NCBI RefSeq assembly: GCF_040869045.1
Contig: NC_090320.1
Coordinates: 117,313,112 to 117,377,111, forward strand
From: Eurosta solidaginis
Taxonomy: Eukaryota > Arthropoda > Insecta > Diptera > Tephritidae
Direction: 5' to 3'
Length of the DNA stretch: 64,000 bases
The notes under the pieces are model-generated. The model searched no databases. It worked only from the letters and a program-made list of their open reading frames with translations, and was not told the origin of the DNA. This document shows positions 44,660 through 56,163 of this stretch, one piece after another; the stretch's first letter is position 1; the number at the start of each line of letters is the position of its first letter. The position numbers and the translations under genes are program-made.

Positions 44660-45120
44660 AAGGTGCTGTTCAGGGGACATAAGGAGACATACCTTGACAG
44701 TTTTCATTGCACCATTCTTGTGACACGTAGCACATGAGCGGCCGGCCAATTGCTGTGTACGTGGTCGGCAAAGTTTCTTTATCTTTTCCTCAAGTGGTTT
44801 CGCCAAGTGACTTGAGGATTTTGATGCGGCTTTGTACTTCAGATACAGTTCCGGTGGCATGCGCCTCGAAGGTGAGAGTATTATCAAACGTTACTCCTAA
44901 GATCTTTAGGTGACTGACAGTTGGTGGCGTAACACCATCGACGTGAACATCCTATATTTGCGTCATCTGTTCCTTCAACGTCGTAAATATAGTGGCTGTG
45001 GATTTTGTCGGTGATAATGCCAAGTTGCGCGAGATGAATAAACTATAAAGACAGGGGAGATAGCTGCTTAATTTAGAAACTAATTCATCTATTGGAGGGA
45101 CAATTTTTCGGCATTCAATT
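44660..45120 (-). pseudogene. Jockey-like LINE RT fragment (unit 1)
   Basis: Minus strand: DELVSKLSSYLP, SRNLALSPTKSTATIFTTL, then DVHVDGVTPPTVSHLKILG, VTFDNTLTFEAHATG and LKSLGETT followed by a stop where the family has Trp, then GKDKETL. This is the RT region after the YADD motif. A second copy lies at 45855-46315. Both share the stop, so the damage predates the duplication. Confidence 0.75.
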
Positions 45121-45409
45121 CGTGTCTCTCTTGGTAGTGTGCTTTCTTCTTCTGCAAGAGTAGGATATTGTATATTGATAACGGGGTGCACCGGGCGTGC
45201 CCTAGCAAGGCGTTTACCGATGCTCCTCTGGATCAAACGCCTGCGTTGGCAAGTGCCGGATCTCATCATTGGTCTTATGGGGATTTTCCCCTAACCGTCT
45301 TGGAGGCGGGCTAGATCAAGCAGCTGTTTGCCAGGGCTTAGCGGTTTGTGACAATTAAGCAAAAACTGCTAGTTCACTATTTCGTTATGCTCTTTGGCCT
45401 CACTATGAA

Positions 45410-45854
45410 CCCTGCAAAAATCGTTGGATCATGTGTTCCACTGGAATACTTACCATTATACTCCACTGTAATGCAGCAATGGACCAACTCATGTTTCTAC
45501 ACGAACATACCCTGCAAAAATCGTTGGATCATGTGGTCCACTGGAGTACCTACCATTATACTCCATTGTAATGCAGAAATGGACCAACTCATGTTTCTAC
45601 ACGAACATATTGTAAACCGATCATTGCTCGTTGTTAATGATTGTGATCACTACACGATGTTTATTGAACTGTGGGTACTCCATGGATTACTCTGATGTAA
45701 TGCGAAGCTGGAGTATATGGTCCAGTCCTAGGGCATCGCAATGTTAATTGGACCATATTTTTTGTATGAATTGTGGTTAACTTTGGAGCACTCGGGTGGT
45801 CCATAGCGATTACTCCATACATGCATGCATGGAGTACTCGCGATTTTTGCAGGG
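45410..45854. mobile_element. TIR element, copy in unit 2
   Basis: Same element as at 44215-44659, carried along by the 1195-bp duplication, with the same CCCTGCAAAAATCG ends. It is a duplicate, not an independent insertion. Confidence 0.85.
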
Positions 45855-46315
45855 AAGGTGCTGTTCAGGGGACATAAGGAGACATACCTTGACAGTTTTC
45901 ATTGCACCATTCTTGTGACACGTAGCACATGAGCGGCCGGCCAATTGTTGTGTACGTGGTCGGCAAAGTTTCTTTATCTTTTCCTCAAGTGGTTTCGCCA
46001 AGTGACTTGAGGATTTTGATGCGGCTTTGTACTTCAGATACAGTTCCGGTGGCATGCGCCTCGAAGGTGAGACTATTATCAAACGTTACTCCTAAGATCT
46101 TTAGGTGACTGACAGTCGGTGGCATAACACCATCGACGTGAACATCCTATATTTGCGTCATCTGTTCCTTCAACGTCGTAAATATAGTGGCTGTGGATTT
46201 TGTCGGTGATAATGCCAAGTTGCGCGAGATGAATAAACTATAAAGACAGGGGAGATAGCTGCTTAATTTAGAAACTAATTCATCTATTGGAGGGGCAATT
46301 TTTCGGCATTCAATT
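45855..46315 (-). pseudogene. Jockey-like LINE RT fragment (unit 2)
   Basis: Duplicate of 44660-45120, including the same internal stop. Its upstream end (46315) abuts a plus-strand Penelope-like RT fragment, so the rest of the LINE is missing. Confidence 0.75.
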
Positions 46316-46672
46316 CAGATAGTCCGTAGAGCTAACAAAGAGCAGCAAATTATTATCTTTTGACATAACAGATTTATACCCATCAAAACCACTATCGGAG
46401 ACTTTGAACATAGTTAGCTCAACAATAGTTCATAATACAAAAAACAATGTGAAAAGTATGCAAATCACAAATACGCTAAGGAGCTATTTTGAATTCAACA
46501 ATAAAATATATGGACAAACAAACGGTCTTGGAATGGGAAGCCCACATCCGCTCTTCTTATGGAAGTGTTCATGCAAAATCTGGAAGAAAAGTACATACAG
46601 GAGTTGCAGTTCAAATTAAGCGTGCCATATTATGCTAGACTATAAAAATATGGAAAATAAATAAAACATCTT
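46316..46672 (+). pseudogene. Penelope-like element RT fragment
   Basis: Plus strand: LTKSSKLLSFDITDLYPS (RT catalytic Asp block), LSETLNIVSSTIV, then RSYFEFNNKIYGQTNGLGM and GSP, the RT motif preceding the second catalytic block. A frameshift after GSP follows, with LLMEVFMQNLEEKYI in another frame. The D-D box of motif C is absent. It belongs to the same kind of element as 38440-43600 but sits downstream of that element's nuclease, so it is a separate or tandem copy. Confidence 0.75.
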
Positions 46673-47528
46673 TAAAACACTTCTTGTTTCACATTTATAG
46701 GCGATATATATATATTTATTATTTGCGTTAACATTTTCTGATGAATAGTTAAATACCGTAATTAGATCCAAAACTAAATAATGTAATTTATATGATTTTT
46801 TTAAATTTAATGAGACCAAATTCTGGACTGGTATCCGACCATAAAAGAAAAATATCTAAGAAAATTCCCAAAAAAAAATATAAAGCAAATAATTTTCGTA
46901 GGTATTTTGTATGGAACCATCAAAGTGACGTTAACTACTATTATTATAACTCAAGAGCGCATATACTGATGTCGATGATTCACACCAATTGTTCCTGATT
47001 ATGACCAAAAGACTGACTCAGATAAAAAAAATATCATAAATTAGCGAACGTACTAAAAGGAAAGTTCAAAGTTGTGGCCGTTCTCATTCTGAGAATTTCA
47101 ACGCAGTGATTTCAATTTCTGTTGCCCATCAATGGCACGCGTGCAAATATTCTGCCATTCCTGCGGTATGCCATTCGAGTTCAGCGAATCCAAGTTTCAA
47201 TTCTCCTAGCTTTCATCATGACAATCAATAAATCATAGAACCCATCGTTGAGTGTGGTCTGAATATGGGAAATTAATGATTTTCACACGGTCAACTGTAT
47301 TTCTCCTGTTCTTGTGCCGGAAAACCATTCACTTTTCCGACCTAAGTACAGAGCGAAAAATATCGTTTATAACATGCATATTGCTTCATTATGCAAAAAA
47401 TAACAAAATCGACACGGCCGCAACCCATTAGGAATCGTTTCAACAAAAATCATCAATTCGATTAGACAATTGGCAACAGATTGTCTGCTATTTGAAATGA
47501 CTGCCGATTGTCATACTTTTCAAATTAA
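46673..47528. other. Unassigned stretch, possibly Helitron 3' non-coding DNA
   Basis: No supported gene. On the minus strand it lies downstream of the Helitron helicase stop. A short stem, AGACAAT paired with ATTGTCT, is at about 47465-47490 and is followed on the minus strand by CTAA, the CTRR type of Helitron 3' end. That is suggestive only. Confidence 0.35.
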
Positions 47529-48867
47529 CTAATTATTGAAGAGCTCTTTTTTTTTTGTTTTGCCCTGAATTATGGTGTATATAAAAAGAGCTGATGGCTT
47601 ACCTACACGTGGACATGCTACATATAATTGACGGTGGGAGAAGCATGGATATTCCAAATCAATACCACACAATACCAATGATTGCCCTTGTGATTTGTTT
47701 ATGGTCATGGCAAACGCAAGACGTATTGGAAATTGCAATAGTTTAAACTGAAAAAGCAGATCTTATGGAATCATTTGAATCCGCGGAATCAATACATGCT
47801 CCCCTTCAAACTTTCCTATCAAAATCGTTGCCTCAATTAACCTCATAATAACCCTTTTGACTGCTAGTCTGGTCCCATTACACATTCGAGGTGGATTTAT
47901 CTTTCGAAGCATAATAATGGGAGCACCTACTTTTAAATGCAAACAATGAGGTGGCAATCCTTTTAAATCTAAATAATTCAAAAATTCCGTCGGATAATTC
48001 ACAGCTTCGTCTTGATTTATAACAGTGTCAACTGATTTATATGTAACAACTATCGAAATTCAATTCATCAAAGGTCTTATTTTTCGCAGCAAGTATAGCT
48101 CTTTCAGCTAACCACTTACTATTTATGTATATAGTTGTGACCAATGTTTGGAAAAACACTTGAAATCAATTGCTGTTTTGTTGGTGCGAAATTATAGAAG
48201 TTATGGCAAAGTGATTAAGCCAGTAGTATGATCAATAGCCATATGTCGATTTCCTTTTGCCAGTAATTGCCTAGAAAATATATGGGCAATGGATCATTTT
48301 GTATTTGAACTCGCACATTTGTAGTCAAATTGGTGCCTCCACAAAGTTGATGACTTTAAGCAGGCTTTTACCTCGCCTGCTGGTGTTGAACGGGGAATCA
48401 CAGGCAATTTCTGGCGGAAATCTCCGGCCAATAATATCAAAGCGCCACCAAATATTGCTTGACTGCTACGAAAATCTTGCTAGGTCCTGTCCAACGCTTT
48501 CAATGATTTCTTATGCGCCATTGTACATTCATCCCAGACTATCAATTTACATTCTTGAAAATCTGTCCCATTCCCGAATTTTTTGATATGTTGCACATGG
48601 GATTTTCATTAGCATTGATATCAAGGGGTAATTTGAGTGCTGAGTGGGCTGTGCGACCACCATCTAACAACGTAGCAGCTATCTCAGATGATGTGAGTGA
48701 TAATGCTATGTTGCTCCGAGACCTTATAGCAGGGAAATCAAAAATATTTTTCCTGTGCCTACAGGAGCGTCTAAGAAAAATATTCCGCCTGTTTGCTTTT
48801 GCACAGCTTCAATAATTATGTCATAGCCATGCCTTTGCTCTCGATTCAATTTCGGCAAATGGATATT
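47529..48867 (-). pseudogene. Helitron RepHel, helicase half (Pif1-like)
   Basis: Minus strand from 48867: NIHLPKLNREQRHGYD, GGIFFLDAPVGTGKIFLISL (Walker A, with Ile where Thr is usual after Lys), SEIAATLLDGGRTAHSALK and VWDECTMAHKKS (Walker B). These are followed by GGALILLAGDFRQ-like and LP.IPR blocks, YPTEFLNYLDLKGLPPHCL, LKVGAPIIMLRKINPPRMC, and [16 protein letters not shown] with LYVACPRVG (helicase motifs V/VI). Several frameshifts and stops (48000-48500) make it non-functional. The homology starts abruptly at 48867, where the RTE LINE begins. The Rep half resumes at 56881. Confidence 0.85.
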
Positions 48868-49071
48868 TATTAATGTGTGGAGGGTGGAGCCGTGTGTAGA
48901 ATTCCACGAAAGTGGGGAAAGCTTCGGACCGCCATTCACCTGGGAATGGCTAGAGCGATTCTTTTGCATGCGGTTCAAGCAGCTCACTACATCCGGCCGC
49001 TTTCGGCCAAGTATCCTCTGGGTAGCCACTAAACATCCGTTTAGTGGTGAGCAAATGTGAGAAGGCGACAA

Positions 49072-50699
49072 CCTGGCTACGCTACTCTGACATAATCGGT
49101 TTAAGGGCTAGCCGAGGGATCTCCCATCGGCAGCGTCTGTTTACCACTAGGTGCGGCTGCAAGCGGGCGTGTGTCTTGGAGCCAGCGGCTCGCTTTATAA
49201 ACGTGCAATTAATATTTTTCACCCCTCTGAGCGGGTTGTGCGCTGGGCTTGGGACCCGCCACGTCAAACCATACTCCAATGAAAATCAGCAAAAAACCTC
49301 GGATAAAAAGCACTCTATTGATGACGACCATGGCAAACGTTTGAAGGACAATGAATTTAGGGCATGCACCTGGAACGTCCGCTCCCTGAATGGGATTGGC
49401 GCAGATGCCCGGCTGGTTGATGTCCTCGTCAAAGCAAAATCTGACATCACCGTCATCCAAGAAATGCGTTGGACGAAACAAGGAAGAAAGAAGATTAAAA
49501 ATTGTGATATCTATTGGAGTGGCCATACAAATAAGCGCAGTTTCGATATCGGATTTGTGGTGGGAGAGAGACTTTGTCGCCACTTTAACGCCAGGGTGGG
49601 CAAAGAAGGTGTTTTGGCCCTACTGTCGGAAAGTTCAGCCTACACAATGAAACTTCTAATGGACTGAGGCTGATTGACTGATTGACTTTGCCGGTGCTCG
49701 AAACATGGTCATATCCAGCACGAGGTTCATGCATAAAAAGATACATCAAGCTACATAGATTTCCCCTGATTGAAATACCCGCAATCAGATCGATCACGTT
49801 GTGATAGACGGACGACATGCCTCTAGTGTTTTAGATGTGCGCACGATCCGATGACCTAACATCGACTCGGACCATTGTCTCGTCTCCTGGCTAGGCTACT
49901 CTGACATAATCGGTTTAAGGGCTAGCCGAGGGATCTCCCATCGGCAGCGTCTGTTTACCACTAGGTGCGGCTGCAAGCGGGCGTCTGTCTTGGAGCCAGC
50001 GGCTCGCTTTATAAACGTGCAATTAATATTTTTCACCCCTCTGAGCGGGTTGTGCGCTGGGCTTGGGACGCGCCACGTCAAACCATACTCCAATGAAATT
50101 CAGCAAAAAACCTCGGATAAAAAGAACACTATTGATGACGACCATGGCAAACGTTTGAAGGACAATGAGTTGAGGGCATGCACCTGGAACGTCCGCTCCC
50201 TGAATGGGATTGGTGCAGATGCCCGGCTGGTTGATGTCCTCGTCAAAGCAAAATCTGACATCACCGTCATCCAAGAAATGCGTTGGACGAAACAAGGAAG
50301 AAAGAAGATTAAAAATTGTGATATCCATTGGAGTGGCCATACAAATAAGCGCAGTTTCGACATCGGATTTGTGGTGGGAGAGAGACTTTGTCGCCACTTT
50401 AACGCCAGGGTGGGCAAAGAAGGTGTTTTGGCCCTACTGTCGGAAAGTTCAGCCTACACAATGAAACTTCTAATGGACTGAGGCTGATTGACTGATTGAC
50501 TTTGCCGGTGCTCGAAACATGGTCATATCCAGCACGAGGTTCATGCATAAAAAGATACATCAAGCTACATAGCTTTCCCCTGATTGAAATACTCGCAATC
50601 AGATCGATCACGTTGTGATAGACGGACGACATGCCTCTAGTGTTTTAGATGTGCGCACGATCCGATGACCTAACATCGACTCGGACCATTATCTCGTCG
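49072..50699 (+). repeat. 814-bp tandem duplication in the RTE-like LINE
   Basis: GCTACTCTGACATAATCGG is at 49081 and 49895. Both units run to ATCGACTCGGACCATT. The copies differ at a few sites (for example GTGTGTC and GTCTGTC near 49169 and 49983). Unit 1 ends inside the endonuclease; unit 2 continues into the rest of the protein. Confidence 0.95.
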
Positions 50700-51393
50700 C
50701 AGCCAAAATACGCACCGGCCTCAGCGCGGCTAAAACCAAGAAACAAAAAACACAAGGAAAGCTAGACGTTGAAATGCTGCAATCGCGACAGACTGGCAAT
50801 GATTTCGCAACTCGACTCTCACACCTGCTGAAGGAATACAGAAGCAGTGGGAGCATATCTCCAAAGCACTTCGTACTGCAGCCGAGAAAAAAATTGGTTA
50901 CCGGCGGCCACGGAAAAACAACTGGTACGATGAAGAATGCCGCGTTGCAACCGAAAGAAAAGACGCTACCTACAGGGCTACGTTAAAAGCGAGCGTAACA
51001 AGAAGAGTGTGTGAAGGCTACCGCGATTTAAAAAGGGAAGCGAGACGCTTTTGCAGGAAGAAAAAAGCAGAGGCAGAAACGCGTGAGTACGCGGAGCTTG
51101 AGCTGCTAGCCACCAGGAATAACGCTCGAAAATTTTACCAAAAAATTCGGCGGCAGACGGAAGGTTTCAAGACCGGAGCAATCTCATGTAAGAACGAAAA
51201 CGGCGACGTTGTAACTGATGTCCACAGAGTACTTAGATTATGGAGGGAATACTTCTGTGCTCTCCTAAATGGAAACAACGATTTACCGCACAGAGATGAC
51301 GAACCCGATCCCGCAATCGATGATAATGGAATAAATGTCCCCCCCCACCGAAGTCAGAATGCAATAACCAGAAAAACAACAAGGCCGCAGGCG
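49081..51393 (+). pseudogene. RTE-like LINE endonuclease and linker
   Basis: In each tandem unit the APE-type endonuclease reads RACTWNVRSLNGIGADARL, SDITVIQEMRWT (catalytic Glu block), YWSGH and FVVGERL. It then jumps to FNARVGKEGV, an in-place deletion of the middle of the domain (I estimate about 65 codons) that removes the region of the catalytic Asp before FNA. LIDFAGARNMV, FMHKKIHQAT, QIDHVVIDGRH and NIDSDH follow. Unit 2 continues to DLKREARRFCRKKKAE and NNARKFYQKIRRQTEGFKTG. The frame ends at NNKAAG-like codons where Transib is inserted. Confidence 0.82.
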
Positions 51394-54300
51394 CACAGTG
51401 GACCGAAATTGAAAAGTTGGGACTTAGGAATTTAAGTGTACATTTTCGTATTCTGTGATCTTTTTCCATAATTTATTGTTATATAACATTTTTTCGTAAA
51501 GCCTAATTTAAAAAAGTTATGACACTTTTAGTAACCGGGTTTCATATCGACAAACCCTAACGAGCATATGTGTACATCTAGGTATTTTTTCCAATTTCCA
51601 GCAATTTTGGCTTCACTAAAATAATTTTTACTATTTCTCAATAGAAATATGTATCAAGGTCTAACCCAGAAGCTTTCAATTTTATTTTAAAATTGTGTGC
51701 AAAATTCGCGAAAACTCGAAGTTATACAGAGTTAATAGTTGGCCATGAAATCAAAGTGACGCTTAGATTTACTTGGTATAAAAAAGGTTACAAAGAGTTG
51801 ATGGTAGGCCGTGAAACAAAAGTTGAGAAAATTATTGAAGTTTTTGGGCATTAAGTTTTTGGAAGTGGAAGCAAAAGTAAGCAGTGCGCGTCAAACTAAC
51901 TTAAATTGCAATAAAGGATCCTAATCCTGCGGCGTATATTTTTTTGCTATAAACGATATTTTTAACAAATCAAGTAATAGATTGTTGTTCAAATTCAGTG
52001 AATCAAAGCAGTCATTAGTCATTAGCTTATGTCAAAGACAGGGAGTTACGTGTTAACATTCGAAGAATGCAGACGTGCGAGCGTGCATAAGCTCACGGAA
52101 ATCGGCATATGAATTTCTATTTTTCTATTCTTTCTTTAAACATAAATGTCAACTTCAATTACTTTTATTAAATTACATAAACATAACTCGGGACGTTTTA
52201 CTATTTAATCGGTATTTAATACTTAAGGCTACCTTATTAACTTACTATCTACGACTCGCTGTTTTCGAAATGGATTGTGATTTAGTGACATATTCCGATT
52301 TATTTGAAAAACTGAAAGCATGTGGCAATATTAAAGACTACATATATAATCCAAAATTTTGATACATCTTAATGGTAAAAATTTTAACAGTTTAAAAGCC
52401 TTTTGCTCAAAATACTGCTTAAATTTGCATAGAAGGTGGAAAAAATAAGGATCCAAAGATCAAGTGTTCAAAGATAAAAACAGTGAATGGTTACAGAAGC
52501 AAGTAGCTTGGCCAGATTATATAAAAAAAGCTACCGATGAATCCAGTTCCACTAAGCTTTTGACTACAAAAAAATTTATAGGAACGTCCACCAATATAGC
52601 TCCTCGAAAACCTTTCAAAGAAGAGACGCATTGAAGTGCTCTCCAATAGTTATTCAAATGATGAAATATATGCAAATGCCGCGCAGTTAAAAGTAGTAGG
52701 AAATAAGAGTGTCTTAGAAATAACTGAATACTTAATTAAAAATCCTCAAGATGTAGATAAAGAAAAAATTTACTTTTCCAAAACAAAAAACAAGTCTAAT
52801 TTTCATCGGATGAAGCTTTGGGCTTAGATTTATCACTGAAGTTGGCTAAATGACAATACAACATTTTAAGAATGTTATGTGCCTAAAAACGATATAACAT
52901 TAAAAGATGGTGGTGCTAAAGTTCGGTTGCAGTCACTTTTGGATCTAACAGTAATAAGGCTGTTGAAAACGATACAGTTGGAGGGTAATGAGTACCAAAA
53001 TTTAACATTAACAAGTAAATGGGGCTTTGATGGTGCTTCCAGTCAAGCCAATTACAAGCAAAAAATTAGCACTTGTGATGATATTGAAAACGATTCTTGC
53101 ATTTTAATGGGAATTTTGGTACCTATTAAATTAGCTCCTGAGGAGAAGGTTGTTTGGGAAAATGAATTTCCGAATTCGACATAATTATGTCGTCCCATTT
53201 TTTTCAAATTTGTGCAAGAAAACAAATATACTATCACTCAGGATATGAGTGCGATTCAATTCGGAACCGACAATTTAACGGAAACAAAATGTGAAAAAGT
53301 TAAAGTCAGTCACTCATTAGTACTAACTATGATTGATGGAAAAGCTTCATCAATTTTAAGTGATACATCCACGCAATATTGTGACATATGTAGGGCTACC
53401 CCAAAAGAGATGAATGACCTCACTTTAAGTTTTAACATAGTCGTTGATACTGACATTTACACATATGGGATGCCAACTCTGCATGCGAGAATTCGGTTTA
53501 TGGAGTGTATTCTTCATATATCTTACCGATTAGAATTTAAATCGTGGATATCGAAAGGAGATAATAAATCTAAATTGGAAGAAAAGCGGAGAGCAGTACA
53601 GAATTCTTTCAGAAATCAGACTGGTTTATTGGTAGACGTGGTAAAGCAAGGACACGGTACAACGAATGATGGAAATACCGCTAGACGATTTTTCGCTGAC
53701 ATTAAAAGTACCGCCTCTATAACTGGTGTTAGTGAAAATCTCATTCAAAGATTCTCTACAATATTAGGGTCACTTTCATGTGGGTGTGCAATAGATGTAC
53801 AAAAGTTCAGCATGTACGCCAGAGAAACCATTTGAGTTTACGTCGAACTATACGAATGGTATTACATGCCTTCAAGTGTGCATAAAATTTTAGTACACGG
53901 AGCTTCAATAATAGAGCATTTTGGTTCCATTCCTATTTAAAAGTTATCCGAAGAAGCCGCTGAATCCAGAAATAAAGATTTTAGAGCATATCGTCGAGAC
54001 CATGCAAGAAAAATTAGCCGCAAAGCCACAAATGAGAACATTTTAAATAATTTGTTAATTACTTCTGACCCATTTATTTCATCGAGGAGATCGAAATTAC
54101 CTAGTAAGCATGCGGAAATTTCCGAAGATGTGAAATCTCTACTACTCCTACCGCAAAACCTCGACTATGTTACAGAAAAAAATATTTTAGTTTCTCAATT
54201 TTAATTGGGTACGGTTATTAAAATAATAAAAATTGTTTTTTTTTTTACTTTTTCTTTTTGTGGCACATACCTAATATATTTGGAGATTTCATGGACTATT

Positions 54301-54870
54301 GACCGATCGAATGAATTTTGCTTTTAATTACTGTTTTGGTACTAACGAACAAGCTGGAATAGTAAGCATTGTATAAAAAAACAAAAAATTAACGAACAAG
54401 CTGGAATATCAAATTTTTTATTTGAACCTTTTTTGGATTGTTAAATGTAAATTCAATATAAAAAAATTAAATGTATAATATGAATTATCAAATATTTTTG
54501 TTTTTAAATATTACCCAGATTTAAAAAGTGATTCGCAATACTAAAAAAAAAAAAAATAAAAAATGCGAACCTTTTCAAACCATGAAACCGAGTACATAGC
54601 ATAATGTATAACCCTAACTATATAAATAAATTAATCAAGTTTTGAGGCAACATGAGGAAAATGAGTTAACGGTAAACATGTGATTTTTCCCATACATAAA
54701 ATTTTTTTATTTGCTGTAATTTTTTGTTCAATACTTTATGAAAAAATACTCATATATAAAAACGTCATGTAATGAGACTTAAAATCGATCCCCATCAAAG
54801 TTTTTGTGTTATTAACTAATATTTTTTTCATTTCCCTAAGTCACCTGAAAGCCAAATCCAGACCACTATG
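51394..54870 (+). mobile_element. Transib (RAG1-like) DNA transposon, complete ends, 3477 bp
   Basis: The left end is CACAGTGGACCGAAATTG. The reverse complement of the right end is CATAGTGGTCTGGATTTG, and a shared GACTTAGG follows at about 30 bp from both ends. Flanking 5-mers are AGGCG (51389-51393) and CGGCG (54871-54875), matching 4 of 5 and GC-rich, as expected of Transib target duplications. The interior holds one plus-strand transposase pseudogene (52270-54204) with ~880 bp upstream and ~670 bp downstream non-coding DNA. It splits the RTE-like LINE between its linker and RT. Confidence 0.82.
52270..54204 (+). pseudogene. Transib transposase (RAG1 core-like), degraded
   Basis: Starts MDCDLVTYSDLFEKL at 52270. 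After three frameshifted stretches a single frame runs from 52885 to 54204. Landmarks are LTSKWGFDGASSQANYKQK (first Asp block, xGFDG), ILMGILVPIKL, LCRPIFFKF, LVLTMIDGKASS (second Asp block), YCDICRATPKEMND (zinc-binding type), TLHARIRFMECILHISYRL and GTTNDGNTARRFF. WYYMPSSVHKILVHGA, SRNKDFRAYR and TSDPFISSRR follow. Stops are at 52360, 53182, 53833 and 53938, plus frameshifts near 52640, 52815 and 52870. The block order matches insect Transib proteins, ancestors of the RAG1 core. I assign the two Asp by motif; the catalytic Glu is not located with certainty. Confidence 0.85.
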
Positions 54871-56163
54871 CGGCGGCGAGGAGTTGGTAAGGCGCATGCA
54901 TCAGCTTCTTCGCAAGATATGGGCGGACGAGTGCATTCCCGATGATTGGAATCTAAGGGTTCTTTGCCCAGTCCACAAGAAGGGGGATACTGCAAGCTGC
55001 ACCAACTCTCGCGGAATCAGCCTTCTTAATATCGCATATAAATCCTGACAAGTGTACTGTGCGAAAGATTGAAGCCCACTGTAAATCAACTGATTGGACC
55101 TTATCAGTGCGGCTTCAGACCTGGTAAATCTACCATCGACCAGATTTTTACAATGCGCCAAATCTTGGAAAAAACCCGCAAAAAAAGAATCGACATACAT
55201 CACCTCTTCGTCGATTTTAAATCCGCCTTCGACAGCACGAAAAGGAGCTGCCTATATGCCGCTATGTCTGAATTTCGTTTCCCCGCAAAACTTATACGGA
55301 TGTGCAAAATGATGTTGAGCAACACCATCAGCTCAGTCAGAATTGGGAAGGACCTCTCCGAGCCGTTCAAAACTAAACGAGGTTTCAGACAGGGTGACCC
55401 CCCTATCGTGCAATTTCTTTAATTTGATGCTGGAAAAAATTATACTAGCTGCAGAACTTAACCGCTCTGGAACAATATTCTATAAAAGTGTGCAATTACT
55501 GGCATATTCTGATGACATTGATATCGTCGGCCTAAACACCCGCGCCGTTAGTTCTGCTTACTCCACACTGGAAAAAAAAGCGGTAAAGATGGGTTTGATG
55601 GTGAATGAGGACAAAACGAAGTACCTGCTGTCATCGAGCAAAGAGTCAGCGCATTTGCGCCTTGGCAACCACGCTACTGTTGGCAGCCATAACTTCGAAA
55701 TAGTAAAAGACTTCGTTTATTTGGCAACCAGCGTCAACACTAGCAACAACATCAGCACTTAAATCCAGCGAAGAATCACTCTTGCCAATAAATGCTTTGG
55801 ACTAGGTAGGCAATTGAAAAGTAATGTCCTCTCTCGGCAAACGAAAATCATACTCTACAAGTCACTTATCGTACCCGTCCTGCTATATGGCGCAGAAGCA
55901 TGGACCAATACAACAGCAGATGAAGCGGCTCTGGAAGTATTCGAGAGAAAAGTTCTTCGAAAGATTTATGGACCTCTACGCGTTGGCGATGGAGAGTACC
56001 GAAGAAGATTTAACGATGAGCTGTACGAGCTATACGCAGACATCAATATAGTCCAGCGAATTAAAACGCAGCGGCTACGCTGGCTAGGCCATGTTATGCG
56101 AATGAAAGATGACGCTCCGGCCAAGAAAGTTTTCTATCGGAACCCGCCTATGGAAGTAGAGGA
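54871..56163 (+). pseudogene. RTE-like LINE reverse transcriptase and C-terminus
   Basis: Reads GGEELVRRMHQLLRKIW, WNLRVLCPVHKKGD, SRGISLLNIAYKS, YQCGFRPGKSTIDQI, HHLFVDFKSAFDS (motif A Asp), KRGFRQGDP, then, after a frameshift near 55398, LSCNFFNLMLEKI. LLAYSDDIDIVG follows (motif C, YSDD rather than YADD, both Asp kept), then VNEDKTKYL, DFVYLATSV, LYKSLIVPVLLYGAEAW and VQRIKTQRLRWLGHV. A stop at about 55046 and TAA at 55760 also interrupt it. It ends mid-protein at about 56163. Confidence 0.85.

Larger units (their letters stand above)
43926..46315. repeat. 1195-bp tandem duplication (two copies)
   Basis: Unit 1 is 43926-45120 and unit 2 is 45121-46315. CGTGTCTCTCTTGGTAGTG begins both, and TTTCGGCATTCAATT ends both. 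Each unit holds part of the LINE C-terminus, a whole TIR element and an RT fragment. The copies are nearly identical (differences at, for example, 44207/45402 and 44620/45815), so the duplication is recent and includes the TIR element. Confidence 0.95.
48868..56163 (+). mobile_element. RTE/BovB-like LINE, interrupted by a Transib element
   Basis: The 5' region starts at about 48868 inside the Helitron. Then come an endonuclease segment (tandemly duplicated), a linker, the Transib element (51394-54870), and RT plus C-terminus to 56163. There the sequence switches abruptly, without a 3' tail, to a Harbinger fragment, so the 3' end was lost. The strong similarity of such endonucleases to the protein called craniofacial development protein 2-like in insect annotations is why I place it in RTE/BovB. 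Confidence 0.8.
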
